This document shows positions 1-6,838 of a stretch of 64,000 nt of DNA, in pieces. The translations under genes and the position numbers were made by a program. The notes under the pieces are model-generated. The model was not told the origin of the DNA and made no database searches. It saw nothing but the letters and a program-made list of their open reading frames with translations. Location: IMG/VR virus record IMGVR_UViG_3300036863_000086, positions 1-64,000 of that record. The stretch is one strand, 5' to 3'. The stretch's first letter is position 1. The number at the start of each line of letters is the position of its first letter. This DNA is from a virus.

Positions 1-1
1 C

Positions 2-58
2 TGGCCTAAACTTGAAGTCAAGACCATCAAAGCATTCTCCACTGAGGAGTCAACATGA
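2..58 (+). CDS. C-terminal end of an upstream gene (partial)
   Basis: An open frame enters from the left edge and stops at TGA 56-58, which overlaps the ATG of the next gene in an ATGA junction. This junction is repeated at many gene boundaries in the window, which is the main reason to believe it. The 18 visible residues end in FSTEEST; function cannot be judged. Confidence 0.45.
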   Translation, partial: WPKLEVKTIKAFSTEEST

Positions 59-933
59 CGAACGATAGCGCCATAAAGGCCCAAGATGTAGACGGCAACG
101 AATTGGCGGTCGAATGGATTCTTGTTGACCTAGACACGGCGCAGGAGCTATTAAAGAGCGCAAATCAAGACAGGAACCGTGCCGAAGACAAAACCAGGGT
201 GGAAGTGTACAGCGGCGGCATGCTTCGCAATGAATGGTCCTGGTTGGGAATGCTGATTTTCGACCTCAACAACCAGCGAATTGACGGGTATCACCGCCTC
301 ACTGCGTTTGTCCGAGCAGCAACGGATAAGCCAGAATTAACATTGCAAGCGCTGATTGTGCGTGGATTGCCAGAGCGCGCAATCAAGTATATCGATGTTG
401 GTAAAACACGAACTCTCAAGGACTGGTTGGAAATACGCGGTGAGCCCAAGGCAGTCGCCGGGACGCTAGGAGCTGCCTTAACAACGCTTTGGGCACTCAA
501 ATCAACCGTCGAGCAGAATGGTAACTTCCGTTCACTGCGCCCGACAAGAGACCAAACCGATCATCTGCTGGATGAAAACCCGGAAATTCGCGATAGTATT
601 TTGGTCGCGAAGAGCATCCGAAAGCGCGTTCCACTTATGCCAGGGCCAGGAGCAGCACTACATTACTACCTGGGGACACTCGACAGGCATAGGACAAACG
701 AATTCTTTGATCAATTGGCAAACGGCGTCGAAGACGATGCAGCACCATCTGAAGTTCTTGCACAGTATCTTCAAAAACTTCGTGGTAAGAAAACCACGAG
801 AGAAGAGGTCTGCGCATCTGTCATCAACGCCTGGAATCTTGCTGTCCGTGGTGTAGACGGAACCAAGAGAAGCATTGAGTGGTCGGCCACAGGCGGGAAG
901 CCATTCCCAAAGCCAACACTTCCACAACAATAA
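55..933 (+). CDS. ParB/sulfiredoxin-fold-like protein
   Basis: A 292-residue protein. Near residues 75-90 it carries RIDGYHRLTAF, the G-x-H-R type motif of ParB/Srx-fold domains that bind or cleave DNA or hydrolyse nucleotides. The C-terminal half is helical with no recognised domain. A GAGGAG ribosome site lies just before ATG 55. It begins the left early block just upstream of the polymerase. ParB-like proteins are common in phage early regions; whether this one binds DNA, cuts it or acts as a CTPase cannot be told from sequence. Confidence 0.6.
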   Translation: MTNDSAIKAQDVDGNELAVEWILVDLDTAQELLKSANQDRNRAEDKTRVEVYSGGMLRNEWSWLGMLIFDLNNQRIDGYHRLTAFVRAATDKPELTLQALIVRGLPERAIKYIDVGKTRTLKDWLEIRGEPKAVAGTLGAALTTLWALKSTVEQNGNFRSLRPTRDQTDHLLDENPEIRDSILVAKSIRKRVPLMPGPGAALHYYLGTLDRHRTNEFFDQLANGVEDDAAPSEVLAQYLQKLRGKKTTREEVCASVINAWNLAVRGVDGTKRSIEWSATGGKPFPKPTLPQQ

Positions 934-956
934 GGCCAAATCGCGGGGGCATTGTG

Positions 957-1439
957 ATGGCAGTGCCCCCGCGCCTTAAGGAAAATGAAGGAGAAAGCTC
1001 ATTGGGAATAAGCAACCAAGATAGGGAAGCAGTGACCCAGCGAGTTAATGAATTGATCGTTCAGATCGAGTCCGTAAAATCATTTGCTGAGTCCATCCGT
1101 TCTTCTATTGCACAACTTCCACAACACCGAGCAGCTCATCAACCAAACGATTCTCCAAGACAGGAGAAAGGCAACGGCAACGTAAGAAACGAAGCACGAG
1201 GAAAAAAGTTCAAGTTCGAACTTACAAGCGCACCACGGTATGGACTTGCCCGCAAGGCAACACAATCATGTATTTATTGTGAAACAACCGGAGATGCCAC
1301 GCAAATCGTCCAAGGGACGCAATGCGTGTTCATTGACGTTAGGAAAATAATTGGTGATTGGGATTTCGTAGGTGCTGCCTGCGAAGAGCACCATGACGAT
1401 CTAGCAAAGATATTCGCAAGCTCAGAACGATTCATTTAA
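957..1439 (+). CDS. Hypothetical protein with Cys/His cluster
   Basis: 160 residues from ATG 957. An in-frame start at 879 would overlap the previous gene by 55 bases, so the later start is preferred. The N-terminal third has an amphipathic helix, the middle is basic and Gln/Asn rich, and the C-terminus has CIYC, a further Cys and CEEHH, which could bind zinc. No family recognised. It sits between the ParB-like gene and the polymerase. Confidence 0.5.
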   Translation: MAVPPRLKENEGESSLGISNQDREAVTQRVNELIVQIESVKSFAESIRSSIAQLPQHRAAHQPNDSPRQEKGNGNVRNEARGKKFKFELTSAPRYGLARKATQSCIYCETTGDATQIVQGTQCVFIDVRKIIGDWDFVGAACEEHHDDLAKIFASSERFI

Positions 1440-1518
1440 ATGACAACGTACTGACTTACTATACACGGCCCACGAGCCCACGATAGTAAATCTGTAGGTT
1501 GCCATTGAAGGGACAACC

Positions 1519-3804
1519 ATGCAGAAGGCTCCCGGCGCGCAATGTGACGAGTGTCCATTGCGCGCCGAACCTTTCGTAGGAACATACGGCCCACTAGACG
1601 CCAAAATCGCTGCAATTGGCGAAGGCCCTGGGCTCCAAGAAGTCGTGTACAAAAAGCCATTCGTCGGAAATTCTGGTAAGCTACTGAAATCAGTCCTGAA
1701 GCACGCTGGGATCGATCCAGAAAAAGAGGTATGGTACACGAATGTCGTCCTCTGCCGACCGCCCGACAATGCAACCCCAACAAAAGAGGCGATTTATTGT
1801 TGCTCGGGGCGGCTTGAAAACGAACTGCAACAAAGGGCACCAGAGAAAATTCTCGCTCTGGGTGGCACTGCCGCAAAAGCGCTGCTTAACACTTCGACTG
1901 GAATCATGGCGCTCCGGCCTGGCCCACCAAGACCGCTGGCTGCGCACAACTGTGAAATTATCCCGACAGTTCACCCGGCAGCATGCCTTCGGAGTGGAGA
2001 CTACTTTCCATTTCTTGTTACCGACATCGGCAAAATCAATTTCGAACCATCAAGCTGGACGCCACCTCGATACCTCGTACCCCACTCGGAAAGGACGGCT
2101 TTATTCGCCATCCGATGGCTCAGCAAATTCAACGAACTCTCAGTAGACATCGAGGTAGCAGTTGAGAAAGACCTGGCATTCGAACACCCATCCAAATACA
2201 GCATTCTCTGCATTGGGATCGCTCCATCAGAGTCTGCTGCGATTGTTCTTCCGAGCAGCGTTCTTTGGTTTCAAACTGTTATTCAAGCTCTTCGAGGGCT
2301 CCTCAAGAAATCGAAGATAATTGCGCAGAACGGGAAGTTCGATATCCCTGGTCTCTCAAGGATCGGGGATTTTGAACTTTACGCAGATACTATGTTAATG
2401 CACTACGCTTCGGATGAGCGTGGTGGAATCCACGGCTTGAAAGTGATGGCTCGTGAGTATCTCGGAGCACCCGACTACAGTGCAAGAATTAAACAATACA
2501 CAAAAGGTTTGGACGGTTTCGCGGGTATACCGCGTGACCTCCTGCATGAATATAATGCCTACGATGCCACACTCACGTTCGGACTATACAGAATTTTTGA
2601 ACGGCAACTACATCATTCAGGTCTGTCCAGTCTGCATGCATTCTTGGTTCAAGCAAGCAATGCCCTAATCCAAGTAGAAACCGAGGGGGTGCTTGTCAAT
2701 GAGGACTATCTGCAAGAACTTGATCGGGACTATCAGGATCGACTTTCGTCACAGGAGAGCGCACTTCAGAAATGGGTACAGAACCCTCGGTCCACTCTTC
2801 AAGTTCGATCCGCTCTCGCTGAACTTGGAGTTGAAACGGCATCAACAGATGTGTCCCATTTGCAGGCTATACACGCATCCATGGGACAATACGAGGGTTC
2901 ACCCGAAGCAGCAGCAGTCAGCGAATTTGTTTCGGCTTTATTAAAATATCGAAAGGACCAGAAGGTACATGGAACCTACATCAAGGGCATCGCCAAAAGG
3001 CTCTACAACGGACGTTGCTATCCTACGTATCTTCTACATGGAACTACCACAGGGCGCCTCTCGTGTAGAAATCCAAACCTTCAGAACATTCCGCGCGGAT
3101 CGGCGATACGCAGACTTTTTGTTGCAAGTCCTGAAAATAGTCTGGTTCAAGCCGATTATAAGCAGGGAGAGCTGCGAGTCATTGCTTGCCTTAGTCGGGA
3201 GCAGTTTCTCGCTGATATTTTCAACGAAAAGCGTGACCTACTCAGCGAAATTGCTCGACGATTCTATGGTCCTAACTTTACAAAAGAGCAGCGAGTAAGA
3301 GCAAAGAACCTCGCGTACGGAAGCTGCTACGGGGCAGAGCCTCTTCGGCTCACAGCATATGAGGGCGTTACCCTTCAAGAAGCTGCTAAGTTTCAATATG
3401 AATTCTTTGAATTCATGCCAAACGTACGACGTTGGCAAGTTGATACACGAGAGCAAGTCTTGAAAGGCAACGACCTCATCACGGCATTCGGGCGCCACCG
3501 ACGGTACACGCTGATCACGAGAGAGAATAAAAAGGATATACTGAATGAATGCCTTGCTTTTGTCCCGCAGAGTACGCTTAGTGATATCTGTTTGTCTAGT
3601 CTTATCCGTCTGGTACATGAGGGGTTTCACCCCCGCATTACTGTCCATGATAGTATTGTGGTTGAGTGCCACAATAGCCAGGTTGCACATACAAGTGAAG
3701 CTCTTTCGCAGATTCTCCCGCAAGTAGCCAAAGAAACTTTCGACGACTATGTTCCATTCCCTGTCGACGTAAAAGCTGGAAGGAGTTGGGGTGACCTTGA
3801 GTGA
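1519..3804 (+). CDS. Uracil-DNA glycosylase (family 4-like) / DNA polymerase I fusion
   Basis: 761 residues in three parts. Residues 1-180 resemble family 4 uracil-DNA glycosylase: a CDEC pair, VVLCRPPDN and a later CC that could complete a 4Fe-4S site, GEGPG near the active site, and HPAAC as the second motif. Residues 210-385 look like a DEDD 3'-5' exonuclease (LSVDIE, AQNGKFDIPGL, YNAYDA). The rest is a family A polymerase: ADYKQGELRVIA (motif A), RVRAKNLAYGSCYG (motif B), VHDSIVVE (motif C). Likely the phage replicative polymerase with built-in uracil recognition. A GAAGGGACA site precedes ATG 1519. Confidence 0.9.
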   Translation: MQKAPGAQCDECPLRAEPFVGTYGPLDAKIAAIGEGPGLQEVVYKKPFVGNSGKLLKSVLKHAGIDPEKEVWYTNVVLCRPPDNATPTKEAIYCCSGRLENELQQRAPEKILALGGTAAKALLNTSTGIMALRPGPPRPLAAHNCEIIPTVHPAACLRSGDYFPFLVTDIGKINFEPSSWTPPRYLVPHSERTALFAIRWLSKFNELSVDIEVAVEKDLAFEHPSKYSILCIGIAPSESAAIVLPSSVLWFQTVIQALRGLLKKSKIIAQNGKFDIPGLSRIGDFELYADTMLMHYASDERGGIHGLKVMAREYLGAPDYSARIKQYTKGLDGFAGIPRDLLHEYNAYDATLTFGLYRIFERQLHHSGLSSLHAFLVQASNALIQVETEGVLVNEDYLQELDRDYQDRLSSQESALQKWVQNPRSTLQVRSALAELGVETASTDVSHLQAIHASMGQYEGSPEAAAVSEFVSALLKYRKDQKVHGTYIKGIAKRLYNGRCYPTYLLHGTTTGRLSCRNPNLQNIPRGSAIRRLFVASPENSLVQADYKQGELRVIACLSREQFLADIFNEKRDLLSEIARRFYGPNFTKEQRVRAKNLAYGSCYGAEPLRLTAYEGVTLQEAAKFQYEFFEFMPNVRRWQVDTREQVLKGNDLITAFGRHRRYTLITRENKKDILNECLAFVPQSTLSDICLSSLIRLVHEGFHPRITVHDSIVVECHNSQVAHTSEALSQILPQVAKETFDDYVPFPVDVKAGRSWGDLE

Positions 3805-4144
3805 CAACGACGCCACGACAGAGTTCCCGCACAATGACAAGACAGAAGTCATCCCACCAGTCGAGGCAATCACGGAAGAAAGCCTAGAACGAATCAGAAG
3901 CTCAGAAGGCTACAAGTACGCACACACCATCGCTGACGACACCGAGATTGTCTTCAAAGGCCGTGCCAGAGAAGACCCTGTGGTCGTAGTGTTTCATGAA
4001 ATTCAAAAAGCAATCACTTCAGCGGACAGGCTCTTCCCACAGGACTTCCCGCATGAGCACCAAATTCATGTGCTCTCGGCGCTCATGATCGCGCGTGCTG
4101 AGATCAGAAACTTTCTGGAACAACAGCACGAAGAGGAAGAATGA
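3791..4144 (+). CDS. Hypothetical acidic protein
   Basis: 117 residues from GTG 3791, which overlaps the end of the polymerase gene by 14 bases and has AGGAG five bases upstream. The sequence is acidic, with a disordered N-terminus and a helical C-terminus ending in a run of glutamates. No known domain. Tight coupling to the polymerase suggests a replication or nucleotide-related accessory role, which is inference. Confidence 0.6.
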   Translation: MTLSDNDATTEFPHNDKTEVIPPVEAITEESLERIRSSEGYKYAHTIADDTEIVFKGRAREDPVVVVFHEIQKAITSADRLFPQDFPHEHQIHVLSALMIARAEIRNFLEQQHEEEE

Positions 4145-4419
4145 GTCGACTTCGAATTCTCCAAGATATTAACCGAGAACGACAGCGGCAGATCGAGCTT
4201 GGAAAATCCGATAATCATCCTGATATCTGGTGGTTTCCAATTCTCAGTTATCAGCTCGGCTTGATCTCTCAACTGATTTCGCAATCCGTCCTCGTACAAG
4301 AGAGCCTAGCAACAATTCCTGGCGGCGACGACGTTGAGATCGACCACGACGCCCTTCGCGTAGGACTTATTCGTCTCTGCGCTGTTGCAATAGCATGGGT
4401 AGAACAGATCGATGAGTGA
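4141..4419 (+). CDS. MazG-like fold protein with degenerate active site
   Basis: 92 residues, ATGA overlap with the gene before. ERQRQI, then HPDIWWFPIL and the C-terminal CAVAIAWVEQID match the plan of small MazG-like pyrophosphohydrolases common in actinophages (ERxRQ, HPD, AAVAVAWLE). In active enzymes the first helix carries an EExGE acidic metal site; here the same place reads SYQLGLIS, with no acids. The fold assignment is by pattern only. If right, catalysis is probably lost and the protein may bind nucleotides or act structurally. Confidence 0.5.
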   Translation: MSRLRILQDINRERQRQIELGKSDNHPDIWWFPILSYQLGLISQLISQSVLVQESLATIPGGDDVEIDHDALRVGLIRLCAVAIAWVEQIDE

Positions 4420-4579
4420 CCGGCATCCGACGTGGATGGTTATCGTCCCACAGTGGCACTCGGTCACAACTGGAAAAATAGTTCTCACAAAGAGAATCTT
4501 CAGTAGCCTCAACAACGCACAACGATACATTGCGCACCTCGGACTCGACGACGAATATATACTTGTCGGACTCGATTAA
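4412..4579 (+). CDS. Small hypothetical protein (55 aa)
   Basis: ATG 4412 lies inside the end of the MazG-like gene (8-base overlap) and the frame runs to TAA 4577-4579. Composition (VIVPQWHS, NNAQRYIAHLGL, YILVGLD) looks like a real small globular protein. Its end is followed within 15 bases by the start of the HNH gene, fitting a compact operon. Confidence 0.5.
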   Translation: MSDRHPTWMVIVPQWHSVTTGKIVLTKRIFSSLNNAQRYIAHLGLDDEYILVGLD

Positions 4580-4592
4580 ACGAGGTGCGCAA

Positions 4593-4961
4593 GTGGGAAA
4601 TCGGCCAGGGCTCCCAGAAGGGACGATTAGGGAATGGAACGGGTATAGCACTATCAAGCAAAACGGTGGATGGCGCTATACTCATCACGTGATCGCCGAG
4701 GAACAGATCCTGCATCGGCCACTGAATCATAACGAGCTGGTGTGCTTTCGGGATAATGATCGAACAAACCTCAACCCGTCGAACTTAGAGATAAAGATCA
4801 AGCGTCCAAACCGCATCATGAAGAAGCGTCTTCGACTTCGGCAGCAGATCCGCGAAGCTAAACTAAAACTTGAGAATCTCGAAGCCGAACTTCGGACAAT
4901 CGACGCAATCACCGATCAGTCTCGTAAAGTGCCAACTCAAAGTGCAGAAGTGACTGAGTAG
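4593..4961 (+). CDS. HNH-type endonuclease
   Basis: 122 residues from GTG 4593, with GAGG eight bases upstream. A longer TTG start at 4530 exists but overlaps the previous gene. Central region: THHVIAEEQILHRPL, then FRDNDRTNLNPSNLEI, the HH, N and N-P-x-N-L elements of HNH nucleases seen in phages. The C-terminus is a long charged coiled coil. It could be a free-standing homing nuclease or a recombination/packaging helper; here it sits just before the RuvC-like gene. Confidence 0.7.
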   Translation: MGNRPGLPEGTIREWNGYSTIKQNGGWRYTHHVIAEEQILHRPLNHNELVCFRDNDRTNLNPSNLEIKIKRPNRIMKKRLRLRQQIREAKLKLENLEAELRTIDAITDQSRKVPTQSAEVTE

Positions 4962-4974
4962 ATCCTAGTAAGAG

Positions 4975-5070
4975 ATGCCATCCAAGGGGCAAGCCGTACC
5001 CAGCAAGCTCGACGAAGCGACGACTCGACGATATCCGGTCCCAGCCAGACGGAGGGCATATGGTAATTGA
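4975..5070 (+). CDS. Possible 31-aa basic peptide
   Basis: An ATG-to-TGA frame fills the gap before the RuvC-like gene, and its TGA overlaps that gene's TTG start (TTGA). The product is short and Arg/Lys rich. The upstream ribosome site is weak. It may be a translational coupler or chance. Confidence 0.3.
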   Translation: MPSKGQAVPSKLDEATTRRYPVPARRRAYGN

Positions 5071-5555
5071 ATCAATTTGTGCGACATCGGCCGAAACAAG
5101 CGAGTGACCAAACAAGTGAAATTTCACAACGTTTGATCCTTGGAATCGATCCTGGTAACACCTGCGGTATTGCAGCACGAGAGCCCATGGGCTGGTGGAC
5201 AATCGGGCAAGTGACAACACTAAGTGCCCTGTGGGACGTGTTACAGCGGACAACGCCTGAGATCATTGTTTGCGAACGATTTACCCCACAGCCTAGGCAA
5301 AAGATTGTCGCTACCGCGATAGAATTCATTGGCGTCGCAAAGTTATACAGCGAGCTAAACGACGTGCCCTTTGAACCGCAGACGCCGTCACAAGCAAAAA
5401 ATTTTGTAGGAGACAGGTTGCTTCGTCATAGCGATCTTTGGATCAAAGGAATGCAACACGGCCGAGACGCCATCCGCCACGTGCTTTATTACCAGATAAA
5501 GCACGGCGAAAGTTCCTATATTGAACACCTCAAACCTCAAGGTGAAACCCATTGA
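5067..5555 (+). CDS. RuvC-like Holliday-junction resolvase
   Basis: 162 residues with an RNase H-fold arrangement typical of phage RuvC: LILGIDPGNTCGIA (first catalytic Asp, GIDPG), IIVCERF (catalytic Glu) and HGRDAIRHVLYY (C-terminal Asp/His). It should resolve four-way or branched DNA during replication, recombination or before packaging. Start TTG 5067 follows a strong GGAGGG at 5051-5056; an ATG at 5060 is in another frame and stops after 15 codons. Confidence 0.8.
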   Translation: MNQFVRHRPKQASDQTSEISQRLILGIDPGNTCGIAAREPMGWWTIGQVTTLSALWDVLQRTTPEIIVCERFTPQPRQKIVATAIEFIGVAKLYSELNDVPFEPQTPSQAKNFVGDRLLRHSDLWIKGMQHGRDAIRHVLYYQIKHGESSYIEHLKPQGETH

Positions 5556-5788
5556 AAGCAATTGTTCGCTGTATTAGCCGCAACGAGTTTATTGAAGAGA
5601 GCGGCAAGGTTAAGCGCACCATCGAGCTTGTCGTGCTCACTGATGCACAAATCGAGATCATCAACGATGAGTCGTTGGAGAACTCGCATTTCGAGCACGA
5701 CTACGACGCACGCTTTCATGTTCTGTGTGACCCGTCACAGTTCGCGTCTGTTGAGCTGACCAAGACATACTCGCTGATTATCGAATGA
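5552..5788 (+). CDS. Hypothetical protein (78 aa)
   Basis: TTG 5552 overlaps the stop of the resolvase gene (TTGA) with AAGGTG upstream, so translation is likely coupled. The product is a small acidic alpha/beta protein beginning MKAIVRCISRNEF. No family recognised. It is the last protein of the left operon before the tRNA-Thr pair. Confidence 0.5.
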   Translation: MKAIVRCISRNEFIEESGKVKRTIELVVLTDAQIEIINDESLENSHFEHDYDARFHVLCDPSQFASVELTKTYSLIIE

Positions 5789-5850
5789 ACTTCACCGTGG
5801 TTCACGTCGCCTGGCCACCAGCCAGTGCTGAACGGTTTGCCGTAAAATAT

Positions 5851-5913
5851 GTTCGGGCCTCGCCCTGAAGGGACACCACACATGACGGCCATGTGGAAGG
5901 GCAAGGCCCGAAC
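5851..5913 (+). ncRNA. Nested stem-loop just upstream of tRNA-Thr
   Basis: GTTCGGGCCT at 5851-5860 pairs perfectly with 5904-5913; after a C.A mismatch GCCCT pairs with AGGGC (5899-5903). Inside, CACATG (5879-5884) pairs with CATGTG (5890-5895) around a 5-base loop. A tiny frame (ATG 5882, 15 codons, preceded by GAAGGG) runs through it and ends at the tRNA 5' end. Could be a processing signal, attenuator or terminator-like element. Confidence 0.5.
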
Positions 5914-5919
5914 TCATAC

Positions 5920-5992
5920 GCCCGCATAGCTCAGTCGGCAGAGCCCAACTATGGTAAAGTTGAGGTCGTCGGTTCGATTCCGACTGCGGGCT
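5920..5992 (+). tRNA. tRNA-Thr (anticodon GGT)
   Basis: 73 nt. A 7-bp acceptor (GCCCGCA/TGCGGGC), D arm GCTC/GAGC, anticodon stem CAACT/AGTTG with loop ATGGTAA, and T arm GTCGG/CCGAC around TTCGATT. CCA is not encoded. All arms pair normally. Confidence 0.93.
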
Positions 5993-5996
5993 CAAA

Positions 5997-6194
5997 ATGA
6001 AAACTAACAAATGCTGGTGCTGCAATCGCCCTGACCATATCATTGACTACGATAAATATAACATACGAGTGTTTCTCTGTAAGCAATGTAACGTTGCTTG
6101 GGCACAGCCATCGCCCTTGGCATTCAGCGACCAACTCATTAATGAGTTACTAACATTAAATGCAATTTATACGCTTGATCGTATGCCGGCGTAG
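5997..6194 (+). CDS. Small zinc-ribbon protein
   Basis: 65 residues squeezed between two tRNA genes; its last codons overlap the 5' end of the second tRNA. Two Cys pairs (CWCC, CKQC) about 20 residues apart form a plausible zinc ribbon. The start has no clear ribosome site because the first tRNA ends only four bases earlier, so translation may depend on RNA processing. Confidence 0.5.
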   Translation: MKTNKCWCCNRPDHIIDYDKYNIRVFLCKQCNVAWAQPSPLAFSDQLINELLTLNAIYTLDRMPA

Positions 6195-6259
6195 CACAAT
6201 CTGGTTACTGCCACCGCCTTGTAAGCGGAAGATTCCCAGTTCGAATCTGGGCGCCGGCT
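6185..6259 (+). tRNA. tRNA-Thr (anticodon TGT)
   Basis: 75 nt. Acceptor GCCGGCG/CGCCGGC, anticodon loop CTTGTAA, T arm CCCAG/CTGGG around TTCGAAT. The D stem and the top of the anticodon stem each have one mismatch. Together with the GGT tRNA it covers ACC/ACT and ACA codons. Confidence 0.88.
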
Positions 6260-6481
6260 CTATTTCTTTGCTGGTACAAGCGGCGTGCCATCATTCGCCT
6301 TGGGGTTATTTACTGGTGTGGTAAAGAACCTGTGGACAACAGCGCTAGAGACAACCAGAACGCCAGTTGCAATTTCTGCTGACGTTGTTGGCGAAAGGTC
6401 AAACCCAAAGCGAGTAGCAAGCCCAGTCACAAGAACGAGCACCAGTTGTGTAAGAACTGGGTTATTCTTTACTGTGTTCAT
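6260..6481 (-). CDS. Small membrane protein, holin-like
   Basis: 73 residues with two hydrophobic stretches (around residues 8-25 and 37-50) and a short polar, lysine-ending tail. This matches small phage holins by size and topology only. It is the last gene of the late operon and abuts tRNA-Thr(TGT) tail to tail. A second holin-like gene lies at 36491. Confidence 0.45.
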   Translation of the reverse strand: MNTVKNNPVLTQLVLVLVTGLATRFGFDLSPTTSAEIATGVLVVSSAVVHRFFTTPVNNPKANDGTPLVPAKK

Positions 6482-6490
6482 TCTAGCCTC

Positions 6491-6829
6491 CTAGACCATA
6501 TACACAACTGCGTTGTTGCTCTCGACAAGTGCAATGTTGAGCGAGTCACCAGTGCCATCCAGCTTATAAATGTCCGCAAGGTACCGACCATACTTCTCGG
6601 TCTTGTCCTTGTATGTACGAATACGAACGGTGTTCGCAAGTGTGTTTGCTGCAAGCCAGTCAATCGTGAATTGCTTTGCGACCTTTCCTGCATCGGTTGA
6701 TAGCTCTGGGCTGTTGATTCCATACAGACGCAGGATCGTTTTGAAGTGAACGCGCATGCCGAGGTCAACGTCGGCATGCACCGTGTCACCGTCGATAACT
6801 GCGGTGACAATTGCTTGATACTCATACAT
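6491..6829 (-). CDS. Staphylococcal-nuclease-like (SNase) protein
   Basis: 112 residues following the thermonuclease plan: AIVTAVIDGDTVHADVDLG at the N-terminus (Asp-rich metal site), LRLYGINSPE (Arg and Glu of the active site) and KYGRYLADIY. It is shorter than secreted thermonucleases and has no signal peptide. AAGGG lies six bases before ATG. At the end of the late operon it could degrade host DNA or process ends; the role is inferred. Confidence 0.8.
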   Translation of the reverse strand: MYEYQAIVTAVIDGDTVHADVDLGMRVHFKTILRLYGINSPELSTDAGKVAKQFTIDWLAANTLANTVRIRTYKDKTEKYGRYLADIYKLDGTGDSLNIALVESNNAVVYMV

Positions 6830-6838
6830 GGCAAGCCC

